Source: an uncultured Bacilli bacterium
GTDB lineage: Bacteria > Bacillota_I > Bacilli_A > RF39 > UBA660
Reading direction: 5' to 3'
DNA length: 64,000 bases
Assembly (NCBI GenBank): GCA_934183165.1
Contig: CAKPRZ010000004.1
Coordinates: 34,157-98,156 of the forward strand
The notes beneath the pieces were generated by a model. That model worked only from the letters and a program-made list of their open reading frames with translations. It made no database searches and was not told the DNA's origin. The translations under genes were made by a program, and so were the position numbers. Shown piece by piece: positions 18,268 to 26,492 of the stretch (its first letter is position 1; each line of letters starts with the position of its first letter).

Positions 18268-20052
18268 ATGAATGAATTACAACTTCCATTATGTGCATTT
18301 TTCTTCTCGGCACTTTTATGTATAGTATTTTTTTCAAAGGAAAGGTTAAATTTAATTGAAAACAAATTATATTCGGTAATGATTGTTACTGGACTATTAG
18401 ATAGTATTATTATAATTTTAGAAAGAATATTAGTAATTAGTGGAAATATAAATGATGTAACCCCTACTATTTATTTAGTTCTTCAAATAACAAATAAACT
18501 TGATTTCCTTGTATTGATAATTCTTACTACTTGTGCATTTTTATATACATTGTTAATTACATATCCTAAAGTAAAACCAAATATCAATAAATGGATAAAG
18601 TCTACTTTCTTATTAGATGCCATTGTGTATTTGATTATATTATTTTCTGATGTACATTTAATAACTTATAATAATATTATAAGTGTAAGTGGTTCCGCTA
18701 TTGTAATAACTTATGTTTTGGGTGGACTATATTTAATTATTTCCATGTTAATGGCAATTATAAATATCAAAAGGTTAACTAGAAGACATATTCCAATTAT
18801 GAGTGCTATATTTATGTTCACTTTCCTAATATTTATTTTTAGAAACAACCCATATATTATGGTTATTTCAATAATTATTGCTTTTGCTAATTATCTAATG
18901 TATTTTACAATAGAGAATCCAGATATAAAAATGATAGATGAATTAACAAAAGCTAAGACATTAGTAGAGAAAAATAATAACGATAAATCAATATTTATAT
19001 TTAATACAACACAACAAATAAGGAATCCATTAAACATGATAGAACAAAAAACAGAACAAATATTAGATTATAATTTAGAAGAAGAAGTAAAAGAGAAGGT
19101 ATTAGATATAAGGACATGTGAACAAAGGATATCATATATATTAAGAGGAATAATGGATGTATCAACAATAGATGCAAAAAATATAAAGATAGTAAATAAT
19201 CAATATAAGATAGGGAATATATTAACAGAAATAAAAATAAGAGCCAAGAAAGAAGCAGAAAAGAAAGGATTAGAATTTAGAACAAGTATAGATGAAGGGA
19301 TGCCAGAGGAGTTATATGGAGATTCAATCCGCTTAAAACAAATAATAAATGGAATAGTATCGAATGCAATAAAATATACAGATAAAGGATTTGTAGAATT
19401 AGATGTAAATTCAATAGTAAGCTTTGATATATGTAGATTAATAATATCAGTAAAAGATTCAGGGATAGGAGTAAATGCAGATAAAATAAATAAATTGTTC
19501 CAAAGCAAGGAAGATATAGAATTAGATAAAGTAGAAGGTTCAGATATAACATTAGAAGTAGCAAAAAAGATGATAAATCTAATAGGAGGAACAATAACAG
19601 TAAGAAGTGAAAAAGGAAGAGGATCAGAGTTTACAATAATAGTAGATCAAAAGATAAAGACAGAAGAAAATAAGATAAAAGATATAGTAGATGAATATAA
19701 GAATTTAAATAATAAGAAGAAAATAATGATTGTTACTGATAATGATGCTGATAGAGCTTCATTTATAAAGAAAATAGGCGATGATGTAAATTTAGTATTT
19801 GCTATGTCTGGTCAAGAATGTTTAGAAAAAATTCGTAATAAAGAAAATTTTGACTTAATAATTATTAAAGAAAAAATGGATAAGTTAGATGCCTTAAAAA
19901 CAATAACTAAACTTAATGATATAAAAGGATTTAGTACAAAAGTTATAATTATGACAGATAGTGTAGAAACAAGTAAAAAGCTAAATATGCATGGATATGA
20001 TACTATTTTAAATAATATAAGTTCTAGTGAACTAAAAAAAATAATTAAATAA
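18268..20052 (+). CDS. Membrane pseudo-histidine kinase with pseudo-receiver (copy A)
   Basis: 594 aa from the ATG at 18268 (AGGTGAT upstream; an earlier in-frame start at 18205 has no such site). About six or seven membrane helices fill residues 1-210; next comes a DHp-like helix, an HATPase_c domain, and a receiver-like domain (about 485-594). The H-box reads TTQQIRNPLN: Gln249 replaces the phospho-acceptor His. The N-box (SNAIKYT) and G1 (DSGIGV) survive, but the G2 box is GSDITL instead of GTGLGL. The receiver has Lys534 in place of the acceptor Asp. It therefore cannot signal by ordinary His-Asp phosphotransfer. Bases 18896-19745 are identical to 27121-27970 of copy B. Confidence 0.85.
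   Translation: MNELQLPLCAFFFSALLCIVFFSKERLNLIENKLYSVMIVTGLLDSIIIILERILVISGNINDVTPTIYLVLQITNKLDFLVLIILTTCAFLYTLLITYPKVKPNINKWIKSTFLLDAIVYLIILFSDVHLITYNNIISVSGSAIVITYVLGGLYLIISMLMAIINIKRLTRRHIPIMSAIFMFTFLIFIFRNNPYIMVISIIIAFANYLMYFTIENPDIKMIDELTKAKTLVEKNNNDKSIFIFNTTQQIRNPLNMIEQKTEQILDYNLEEEVKEKVLDIRTCEQRISYILRGIMDVSTIDAKNIKIVNNQYKIGNILTEIKIRAKKEAEKKGLEFRTSIDEGMPEELYGDSIRLKQIINGIVSNAIKYTDKGFVELDVNSIVSFDICRLIISVKDSGIGVNADKINKLFQSKEDIELDKVEGSDITLEVAKKMINLIGGTITVRSEKGRGSEFTIIVDQKIKTEENKIKDIVDEYKNLNNKKKIMIVTDNDADRASFIKKIGDDVNLVFAMSGQECLEKIRNKENFDLIIIKEKMDKLDALKTITKLNDIKGFSTKVIIMTDSVETSKKLNMHGYDTILNNISSSELKKIIK
18896..19745 (+). repeat. 850-bp direct repeat, copy A (identical core of the pseudokinase gene)
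   Basis: Compared line by line with 27121-27970, every base matches; the flanking bases (C18895 against T27120, T19746 against G27971) differ and similarity falls off sharply outside. The block lies in frame in both genes and covers the last membrane segment, DHp, ATPase domain and the first strand of the receiver. The two copies are 8225 bases apart in the same direction. Confidence 0.97.
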
Positions 20053-20080
20053 GAGATTGAAGATTTCAATCCCTTATTTT
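20048..20080. terminator. Bidirectional terminator between convergent genes
   Basis: AATAAG-A-GATTGAA and TTCAATC-C-CTTATT form a long stem with a single mismatch and a GAT loop, with A-rich and T-rich flanks. It serves the pseudokinase gene and the convergent DUF2935 gene. Confidence 0.85.
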
Positions 20081-20999
20081 AATATTGTGGAGTATATCTT
20101 AACATATATAGGAAGTAATTAACTGAAGTATACATATTATCTAAAAATGTTGGTTCAATAATAAAATATGTATTTTTATTTAATAATTTTTCAATGCATT
20201 CTCTAATAAAATTACTAAAGTCAGTTACTAAATTAATTGCTCTTGAAGTAAGCATAGTTTGATTATCAGGCGTTATAGGTGTTTTAACATACAAGTCTTC
20301 TGATTCGCGGAAAGCAATCACAAACCTTTCTGACTCATCAGCAATGACTTCATCCCCTGGATCAACCAATTTATTTATTAAAACAGCAATTGTAAGCATT
20401 GAGTTATTTAATGATAATTCGGAAGTTATAACGAATGTTGGATTATATCTTTGCCTTTGATTAATTCTATTTAATTGGTTGATAAATAATGATGTTTCAT
20501 ATATCATGAAATTTAAATAAGAAGGGAAAATATATGAAAACATATCTTGATTATTAACTTTATTTAGAATTTCTTCAATTAAATTAGAAAATTTTTCAAC
20601 TAACATTAAAGCTTCATTATTAAAGTTTTCAATATCTTTAACAAATTCATCAGTAACTTTAGTAGGAGTACCGGAAGATAACTCTAATTCTTCTTGTGTT
20701 ATATCGGTCGCGATAGAAACATTAAACAATTTTTCGGTTAATGATTCTAACGGAAGAGTATATGGAGTTACAAAAATATTTGATGTTAATGAATCTCTTG
20801 ATAATATTCCATTTGAAACATTAACAATCCTTCTTCCTAAATTTTCACATTTTTCTCCTATACTACCTAAACGAATTTTATATTCGTTATAATTGTCTGG
20901 TAGACCAAGTTCAACATTTAAACAAAAAAGTCTAACTGTTCTTAAATAATATAAATTAATACCTATAGAATCTTGAACAAATTCATTATTGTCTAGCAT
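20079..20999 (-). CDS. DUF2935 family protein
   Basis: 306 aa. The start is the second ATG (20999), because AGGAG abuts the first one at 21005. The pattern of IGINLYYLRTVRLFCLNVELGL, then IFVTPYTLPLESLTEKLFNVSIATDITQEEL (quoted here as two separated pieces: VTPYTLP and TDITQEEL), then a second alpha-helical half with FINQLNRIN, fits the DUF2935 family: two hemerythrin-like four-helix repeats found in Clostridia and Bacilli, with no settled function. Few His residues are seen, so metal binding is doubtful. It stands alone on the minus strand. Confidence 0.65.
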   Translation of the reverse strand: MLDNNEFVQDSIGINLYYLRTVRLFCLNVELGLPDNYNEYKIRLGSIGEKCENLGRRIVNVSNGILSRDSLTSNIFVTPYTLPLESLTEKLFNVSIATDITQEELELSSGTPTKVTDEFVKDIENFNNEALMLVEKFSNLIEEILNKVNNQDMFSYIFPSYLNFMIYETSLFINQLNRINQRQRYNPTFVITSELSLNNSMLTIAVLINKLVDPGDEVIADESERFVIAFRESEDLYVKTPITPDNQTMLTSRAINLVTDFSNFIRECIEKLLNKNTYFIIEPTFLDNMYTSVNYFLYMLRYTPQY

Positions 21000-21087
21000 A
21001 AACATCTCCTTTATAAATCTTCAATTTAATTATATGTAATTAGTAAATAAAAATTATAACTATACATATCATTTAATGGTGATATTA

Positions 21088-21786
21088 ATGAATAGAGTAA
21101 TTTTTAAGTATAAGTATCAAGTCATAATTATGTTATTAATCCTTTTCAATTTATGTGTTGTTTTAAAAAATCAGGAAAATTATTTATTAACGGATAATGT
21201 TGTTTTAACTAAAAATGATGAAAAAAAATTAGAATTAAATGATGAACATTCATATAAAGTTCTAGTTTATTATCCAAATAGTAAATATAAAATATTAAAT
21301 AAAGAAATATCTATTAATATAAAAAAATATGTAGATGAATTTAAAAAGAATATTAAGAATATAGATGCCCAAAAAAATCAGTATTATACTTTAGATATTA
21401 CTTATGATGAATATAAATATAATAATTATTTATCATATGTATTCTATATTGACGACTATATAGGTGGAGCTCATCCTAACAGAAGAATATGGACAATCTC
21501 TTATGATATTAAAAACGAAAATATAATTACTATAGATGATTTGATTAAAAAGAATCCTGACTTTTTAGAAAAATTATCTACTATTATTAGAAAAGAATTA
21601 TTGAGTAATGCTAAAGTATCTAATACATCTATGCTTTTAGAAGGAACCAAGACAGTTAAAGAAAATTTTACAAAGTTTGCTTTTGGTAAAAAGAGTTTTT
21701 TAGTTTTTTTCCAACCATATCAAATATCTTCATATAGTTCAGGGAGTTTTGTAGTTGAAGTTCCTTATTCAAAAATATTTGAATAA
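21088..21786 (+). CDS. Membrane-anchored DUF3298 (RsiV/PdaC-like) domain protein
   Basis: 232 aa from the ATG at 21088, with GGTGAT four bases upstream. An N-terminal signal anchor (about residues 7-25) leads to an extracellular domain. IDDYIGGAHPNRRIWTISYD, then IITIDDLIKK, and the final LVFFQPYQISSYSSGSF and VEVPYSKI match DUF3298 as found in the anti-sigma factor RsiV and the deacetylase PdaC. In RsiV that domain binds lysozyme. No sigma gene adjoins it and no catalytic domain is attached, so its ligand is unknown. Confidence 0.75.
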   Translation: MNRVIFKYKYQVIIMLLILFNLCVVLKNQENYLLTDNVVLTKNDEKKLELNDEHSYKVLVYYPNSKYKILNKEISINIKKYVDEFKKNIKNIDAQKNQYYTLDITYDEYKYNNYLSYVFYIDDYIGGAHPNRRIWTISYDIKNENIITIDDLIKKNPDFLEKLSTIIRKELLSNAKVSNTSMLLEGTKTVKENFTKFAFGKKSFLVFFQPYQISSYSSGSFVVEVPYSKIFE

Positions 21787-21825
21787 TATTTAACAATATA
21801 TTATAATTACAGTGAGGTGAAAATA

Positions 21826-22383
21826 ATGATAACGACTTTAGTAGTAATAGGTGTAATAATACTAATTTTACTTTTATATTTTATTACAACCTATAATGGA
21901 TTAGTTACTTTAAGAAATAGGGTCAAAGATGAATGGGCTCAAATTGATGTACAATTAAAAAGAAGAGCTGATTTAATTCCTAATTTAGTTGAAACAGTTA
22001 AAGGATATGCAAAACATGAAAAAGGTACTTTAGAAGAGGTAGTAAAAGCTAGAAATGCTTTATCTAGTGCTAGTACTGTTGATGATGAAATTGATGCAAA
22101 TAATAAAATAACAGGAGCTTTAAATAAACTATTTGCCTTATCAGAAGCATATCCAGATCTAAAAGCTAATGAAAATTTCTTAGCTTTACAAGCCGATCTA
22201 AAAGATACAGAGGAAAAGATTTCTTATGCTAGACAATTTTATAATGATACAGTTTTATCTTATAATAACAAAGTAGAAATGTTCCCTACTAATATTATTG
22301 CTAATATGTTTGGTTTTAAGCAATATGAATTTTTCAAAGTTGAAAATAAAGAAGAAAAAGAAGTACCAAAAGTTAGATTTTAA
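21826..22383 (+). CDS. lemA: LemA family protein
   Basis: 185 aa. ATG at 21826 is preceded by GAGGTGA. One N-terminal membrane helix (about residues 2-22) and the LemA core are clear: LRNRVKDEWAQIDVQLKRR, ADLIPNLVETVKGYAKHE, then EAYPDLKANENFLALQADL. LemA proteins have an outside N-terminus and helical cytoplasmic body; their role is not settled. It lies 40 bases before a DUF2207 gene, a pairing conserved in many bacteria, though a hairpin terminator separates them here. Confidence 0.93.
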   Translation: MITTLVVIGVIILILLLYFITTYNGLVTLRNRVKDEWAQIDVQLKRRADLIPNLVETVKGYAKHEKGTLEEVVKARNALSSASTVDDEIDANNKITGALNKLFALSEAYPDLKANENFLALQADLKDTEEKISYARQFYNDTVLSYNNKVEMFPTNIIANMFGFKQYEFFKVENKEEKEVPKVRF

Positions 22384-22410
22384 GACTTACTTTTTGTAAG
22401 TCTTTTATTT
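22382..22410 (+). terminator. Intrinsic (possibly partial) terminator between lemA and DUF2207 genes
   Basis: AAGACTTAC-TTTTT-GTAAGTCTT forms a 9-bp stem followed by TTATTTT. Because the DUF2207 gene has no obvious promoter of its own, read-through is likely, so the hairpin may adjust the ratio of the two products. Confidence 0.75.
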
Positions 22411-22423
22411 TAAGGAGGAACTT

Positions 22424-24334
22424 ATGAAAAAAGTATATTTAATAATTATAGGATTATTACTTGTAATGTTTCCCAACTTTGTATATGCAGATCAAACTAC
22501 AAAATATTATATAGAGGTTGATATTCTAGACAATGGGGATGCTAATGTTAAAGAGTTAAAATTAATGGATGGTATCTATAATGGATATAAAACAAATATT
22601 AGATATAAAAGTGATGGTCTTGATAAGTTTACTGGAAAATTAGATGACTTTTCTGAAAGTGACATATATAATGCAACAGGTATAACTAATTTAAAAGTTT
22701 ATGATGTTAAATTTAATAGTGATGATTTTTCAGTTATAAATAATAAAATTAATGAATTTAGTCTTGTGAGTAGCGCTAAAAAAGGTGATTATAAAGTTTA
22801 TACTAAAAAAGTGACTGATGAGGGATTTAATTTATTAGTATATTTACCATCATCTTATAAAAGAGCATCACTTGTTACCTATACATTAAAAAATCTGGTG
22901 GTAGTTCATAATGATATAGCTGAAATGGCTCATAATTTTATTGGGAACGATTATGAAGAAAATATTAAAGATTTAATAATTAGGATAAAATTACCTAAAG
23001 AGAGTAAAGAATTAAAAATATTTTCACATGGACCTTTAGATGGAAGTAATAGAATAATAAATAATCAAGAAGTAGAAATAACATATGATTTTTTAATTAG
23101 AAATAATGCTGTGGATGGAAGAGTAGTTTTTGATAAAGAAATAGTACCAAATGCAATTAAGAAATCTAATGTAGATGGAATGGAAAATATTTTAAAAATC
23201 GAAAAAGAAAGAGCTGATATTGCTAATCAAGAAAGACAAAATATATTAAAGATTGAAAAAGAAATGAAAAGAAAAAAGAATATTTTTGCTATTATATCAG
23301 GAGTATGGTTTCTTGGGCTTGTTTTAGTTGTATATAGGTTTAGCAAAAAAACAAGGCAAAAATATGGTGCTGAAATAGATAATAAATACTTTAGAGATTT
23401 TCCTAGTGATTATATACCATCAACAGTAGATTATTTAATGAATAAAAGAGTTGGTAAATTGAGTTTTAAAGCTGAAATACTTGAACTTATTAGGAAAAAA
23501 GCAATTGTTTTAGAAGAAGTTATGAAAAATGGAATTAATAAGAAAAATATTTCAAAGACATACAAGCTTTCTAAAAATCCAACATTTAATTTAGAAGAGC
23601 TTAAAGATAGTGAAAAGATAATATATGAGTTATTAATAGATGTAGCGGGTAATGGTGAATATGTAACATTAGATAAATTAAATAATTATACAAAGATTTA
23701 TGATAATGCTAAAAAGTTTATGGTAAAATATGACTCTTGGCATTATAAGAGTTTGAATGAGGCTAAAAGTGAAGAATTTTATGAGGATATAAGTAAAGAT
23801 AAAATAAAAGCAATTGTTTATTCTTTATTAATAATGTGGATTTTTATTATAAGTGTAGTATTAGGCGTGGCTTCTCTCATAAGTTTTGCCTTTAACATAT
23901 TTGGAATAATGGCTATAATTTATTTCATTTGTTCTTCAAAAAGAACAAAATTAGGAAGTGAAGAATATTTTAAATGGAAAGGATTAAAAAACTTTCTAAA
24001 TGATTTTGGCAGATTAGATGAAAAAGATTTACCTGAGATTAAGTTGTGGGAAAAATATTTAGTGTATGCTACTGTATTTGGAATTGCCACAAAGGTTCAA
24101 AAAAGTATGAAAATTAATTTGGATAAATTTAATTATAACGATGGTATAGAATTCACATATTTATATGGCTTTGATTTTGGAGTTACTGATTCTATTTTTA
24201 ATTCTATAGATAGTAGTATATCTTCTGCAAGAGGAGTGATTTATGCTCAAGAGTCATCTTCAACAGGATCTGGTGGTGGATCGTCTTTTGGTGGAGGAAG
24301 CTTCGGTGGAGGAAGCGGTGGAGGCCGTTTCTAA
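22424..24334 (+). CDS. DUF2207 membrane protein, partner of LemA
   Basis: 636 aa. A signal peptide (residues 1-23, ending FVYADQ) is followed by an extracellular beta-rich domain, a membrane helix near 285-305, a cytoplasmic part, a pair of helices near 465-510, and a glycine-rich tail with SGGGSSFGGGSFGGGSGG. This is the full DUF2207 (YciQ-like) layout, and the Gly-rich end is diagnostic. AAGGAGG precedes the ATG. The LemA/DUF2207 pair probably acts together in the membrane; the function is not known. The stop codon lies directly before the strong promoter of the next gene. Confidence 0.88.
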   Translation: MKKVYLIIIGLLLVMFPNFVYADQTTKYYIEVDILDNGDANVKELKLMDGIYNGYKTNIRYKSDGLDKFTGKLDDFSESDIYNATGITNLKVYDVKFNSDDFSVINNKINEFSLVSSAKKGDYKVYTKKVTDEGFNLLVYLPSSYKRASLVTYTLKNLVVVHNDIAEMAHNFIGNDYEENIKDLIIRIKLPKESKELKIFSHGPLDGSNRIINNQEVEITYDFLIRNNAVDGRVVFDKEIVPNAIKKSNVDGMENILKIEKERADIANQERQNILKIEKEMKRKKNIFAIISGVWFLGLVLVVYRFSKKTRQKYGAEIDNKYFRDFPSDYIPSTVDYLMNKRVGKLSFKAEILELIRKKAIVLEEVMKNGINKKNISKTYKLSKNPTFNLEELKDSEKIIYELLIDVAGNGEYVTLDKLNNYTKIYDNAKKFMVKYDSWHYKSLNEAKSEEFYEDISKDKIKAIVYSLLIMWIFIISVVLGVASLISFAFNIFGIMAIIYFICSSKRTKLGSEEYFKWKGLKNFLNDFGRLDEKDLPEIKLWEKYLVYATVFGIATKVQKSMKINLDKFNYNDGIEFTYLYGFDFGVTDSIFNSIDSSISSARGVIYAQESSSTGSGGGSSFGGGSFGGGSGGGRF

Positions 24335-24335
24335 T

Positions 24336-24364
24336 TTGACAAAAATGTAAAAAAATGGTATAAT
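24336..24364 (+). promoter_or_regulatory. Strong promoter (class shared with 17054-17082)
   Basis: TTGACA (24336-24341) and TATAAT (24359-24364) with a 17-base spacer. The spacer and the ATATGCAAACGTA after the -10 closely repeat the promoter of the acyltransferase gene. Confidence 0.9.
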
Positions 24365-24416
24365 ATGCAAACGTAATGTTGAGTAGTAAAATGATAGTAA
24401 AAAAGAGGGAATTATT

Positions 24417-26405
24417 TTGGAAAGAGATAGTATAGAAAATTTAAAAATAAGATATCAAAATTTAAAACCAGGTATAACTTTAAAATTGAAAGGGAAAGGT
24501 TATGCATCATTCGATGAACCTTGGAATAATCAATATCCTATTTTGGATAAGGAAATGCCATCTAAATACATGTCAATGTATAGATATTTAGTTGAATCAA
24601 CTAAAAACAACCCAAATAGTATAGCACTTGTTTATAATAGAAAAGGTAAGGAAGAAAATGTAACTTTTGCAAAGGTAAAAGAGAACATTGATAAGGCAGC
24701 TAAATCATTTAAAATGTTAAATATTAAGGCTGGTGATATTGTACCAGTTATATCTCTTACTACGCCTGAAGTTATTTATTCTTTTTATGCTTTAAATAAA
24801 ATTGGAGCAATTCCACTTATGTTTGATATAAGAAAAGGTCCAAGTGAATATATAAAACAATTAAACGCAGTCGATGCTAAAACAATTGTTGTAGCCGATT
24901 TCATTTTGAAAAAATTAAAGAAAATCATGCCTAATACTATGGTTGAAAATGCAGTTGAGCTTCCATTCATCAAGGATATGAAATTATCTGAAATTTTAAA
25001 ATCTGTAATAGGATCAAAAAATTCTTCTAAAAAATCAGAAAAAATAGAAATTAATAATGAATCTAAATCTTTAGGAATTAGTAGTTGGGATAAGTTTATT
25101 AAAAAAGGTGATGCCTTATTTGCTAAGGAAGAAGATATAGAGGCACCATATGAAAAAAACAAACCAGGACTTATGATTTTAACTAGTGGTACATCGGGTG
25201 CTCCTAAAGCTGTTATTCATGCTGCGGAAACAGTAAACTCTATGCCACAAAAATATTATAAAACAGGTACATTTGATGCTAAAGTTGGAGAAAGAATGCT
25301 TACAATTATGCCTCCATTCCTTATGTATGCTGTACCACTTACTTTTCAAACAGCCTTAACTAATAATGTTACTTTAGTTATACTTCCACAATCAAATAAA
25401 GAAAAGCTTTTAAAAGCAGTAAATAAATATAAACCAGAATATTTTATAGGTTCTATTTCTCATTTTTATCAACTTTTAGATGCTGATGATTTAAGTTTTG
25501 CTAAATATTATGGTTGTGGTGGAGATAAAGTAAATAAGCAAGTTGAGACAAAATTAAAAGAACAATTGAGAGAACTTGGTATGAATACTGTATTTATTGG
25601 TTATGGTGCAACTGAGTTAGGGGGATCATCTGCTACTCAAACGGCTAATCATAATGCAGTAAGTACAGTTGGTTTACCTTTATATGGATCTAAGGCTATT
25701 GTAGTTGATCCTAAAACATATGAAGAATTACCTTATGAACAAGAAGGACTTTTATGTATGCAGACAGATACAATGATGTTAGAATACTTCAATAACGAAG
25801 AGAAAACTAATCAAGTTTTTGCTCGTGATAAGGATGGAAACACTTATTTTGTTACTGGTGATTTAGGAGTTATTCATAAAAATGGTGAACTAAGTGTAAT
25901 AGGAAGAATTAAACCACGTGCAGCATTATTTACTGGTCATAAATTTTCTCCAGATAATATAAATGAGGTGTTATTAAAACATCCAGATATTGAAGATGCT
26001 GTTACAGTAGCGCAACCTAACACTTATAATACTATAGAGAAAGGCTCTAATGATTTCCAAGGAAGTTGGCCACATTCATATATAATTTTGAATCAAGAAG
26101 ATACTTCTGATGTTCAAGAAAAGATTAATGAAATTAGTGAATTTTGTTTAAGAGAGTTAGGAAAAGAAGATGTGCCATTTTTCTATACAGTTGTAAAAAA
26201 AGAGGATGGATTTAAACTTACAGATAATGGAAAAGTCGATTTTAGATATTATGAAAAGCAACTTGTTTACATTAACGAAGGAGAAGCAATATCTAATAGT
26301 GACAATGGTATCCTTGTTCCAGATGTTACTACATTACAAAGAGATGCTAATATAATTATTGGTGCATCAAAAGAAAAAAAATTAAAAAAAATATTTAAAA
26401 GATAA
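24417..26405 (+). CDS. AMP-forming acyl-CoA synthetase/acyl ligase family protein
   Basis: 662 aa from a TTG start with GAGGG seven bases upstream. The adenylation motifs are present: LTSGTSGAPKA (A3, phosphate loop), GYGATELG (A5), TGDLGVIHKNGELSVIGR (A7/A8), and the hinge then GHKFSPDNINEVLLKHPDI. The A10 lysine is likely in the C-terminal NGKVDFRYYEKQ region. These mark the ANL superfamily, most like medium/long-chain fatty acid ligases. The product would activate a fatty acid as acyl-AMP, then acyl-CoA or acyl-carrier. It sits upstream of pseudokinase copy B under a promoter matching that of the acyltransferase, so the two lipid enzymes may be co-expressed. Confidence 0.85.
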   Translation: MERDSIENLKIRYQNLKPGITLKLKGKGYASFDEPWNNQYPILDKEMPSKYMSMYRYLVESTKNNPNSIALVYNRKGKEENVTFAKVKENIDKAAKSFKMLNIKAGDIVPVISLTTPEVIYSFYALNKIGAIPLMFDIRKGPSEYIKQLNAVDAKTIVVADFILKKLKKIMPNTMVENAVELPFIKDMKLSEILKSVIGSKNSSKKSEKIEINNESKSLGISSWDKFIKKGDALFAKEEDIEAPYEKNKPGLMILTSGTSGAPKAVIHAAETVNSMPQKYYKTGTFDAKVGERMLTIMPPFLMYAVPLTFQTALTNNVTLVILPQSNKEKLLKAVNKYKPEYFIGSISHFYQLLDADDLSFAKYYGCGGDKVNKQVETKLKEQLRELGMNTVFIGYGATELGGSSATQTANHNAVSTVGLPLYGSKAIVVDPKTYEELPYEQEGLLCMQTDTMMLEYFNNEEKTNQVFARDKDGNTYFVTGDLGVIHKNGELSVIGRIKPRAALFTGHKFSPDNINEVLLKHPDIEDAVTVAQPNTYNTIEKGSNDFQGSWPHSYIILNQEDTSDVQEKINEISEFCLRELGKEDVPFFYTVVKKEDGFKLTDNGKVDFRYYEKQLVYINEGEAISNSDNGILVPDVTTLQRDANIIIGASKEKKLKKIFKR

Positions 26406-26428
26406 AAGTACATTTTTGTACTTTTTTT
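26404..26428 (+). terminator. Intrinsic terminator
   Basis: AAAAGTAC-ATTTTT-GTACTTTT stem-loop running into a T tract, directly at the end of the acyl-ligase gene. Confidence 0.85.
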
Positions 26429-26456
26429 AATTTAAATATCATTATATTCTTATTTG

Positions 26457-26465
26457 TGATATAAT
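26457..26465 (+). promoter_or_regulatory. Extended -10 promoter of pseudokinase copy B
   Basis: TGATATAAT (TATAAT at 26460-26465) lies 27 bases before the ATG and is followed by GGAGGT at 26482-26487. Confidence 0.6.
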
Positions 26466-26492
26466 TATAAATAGAAAATATGGAGGTAATAT

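Noticed and set aside
19200..19594. Two overlapping minus-strand open frames, repeated at 27425-27819
   Set aside because: They are antisense shadows of the A-ending codon core; their duplication only reflects the 850-bp repeat.
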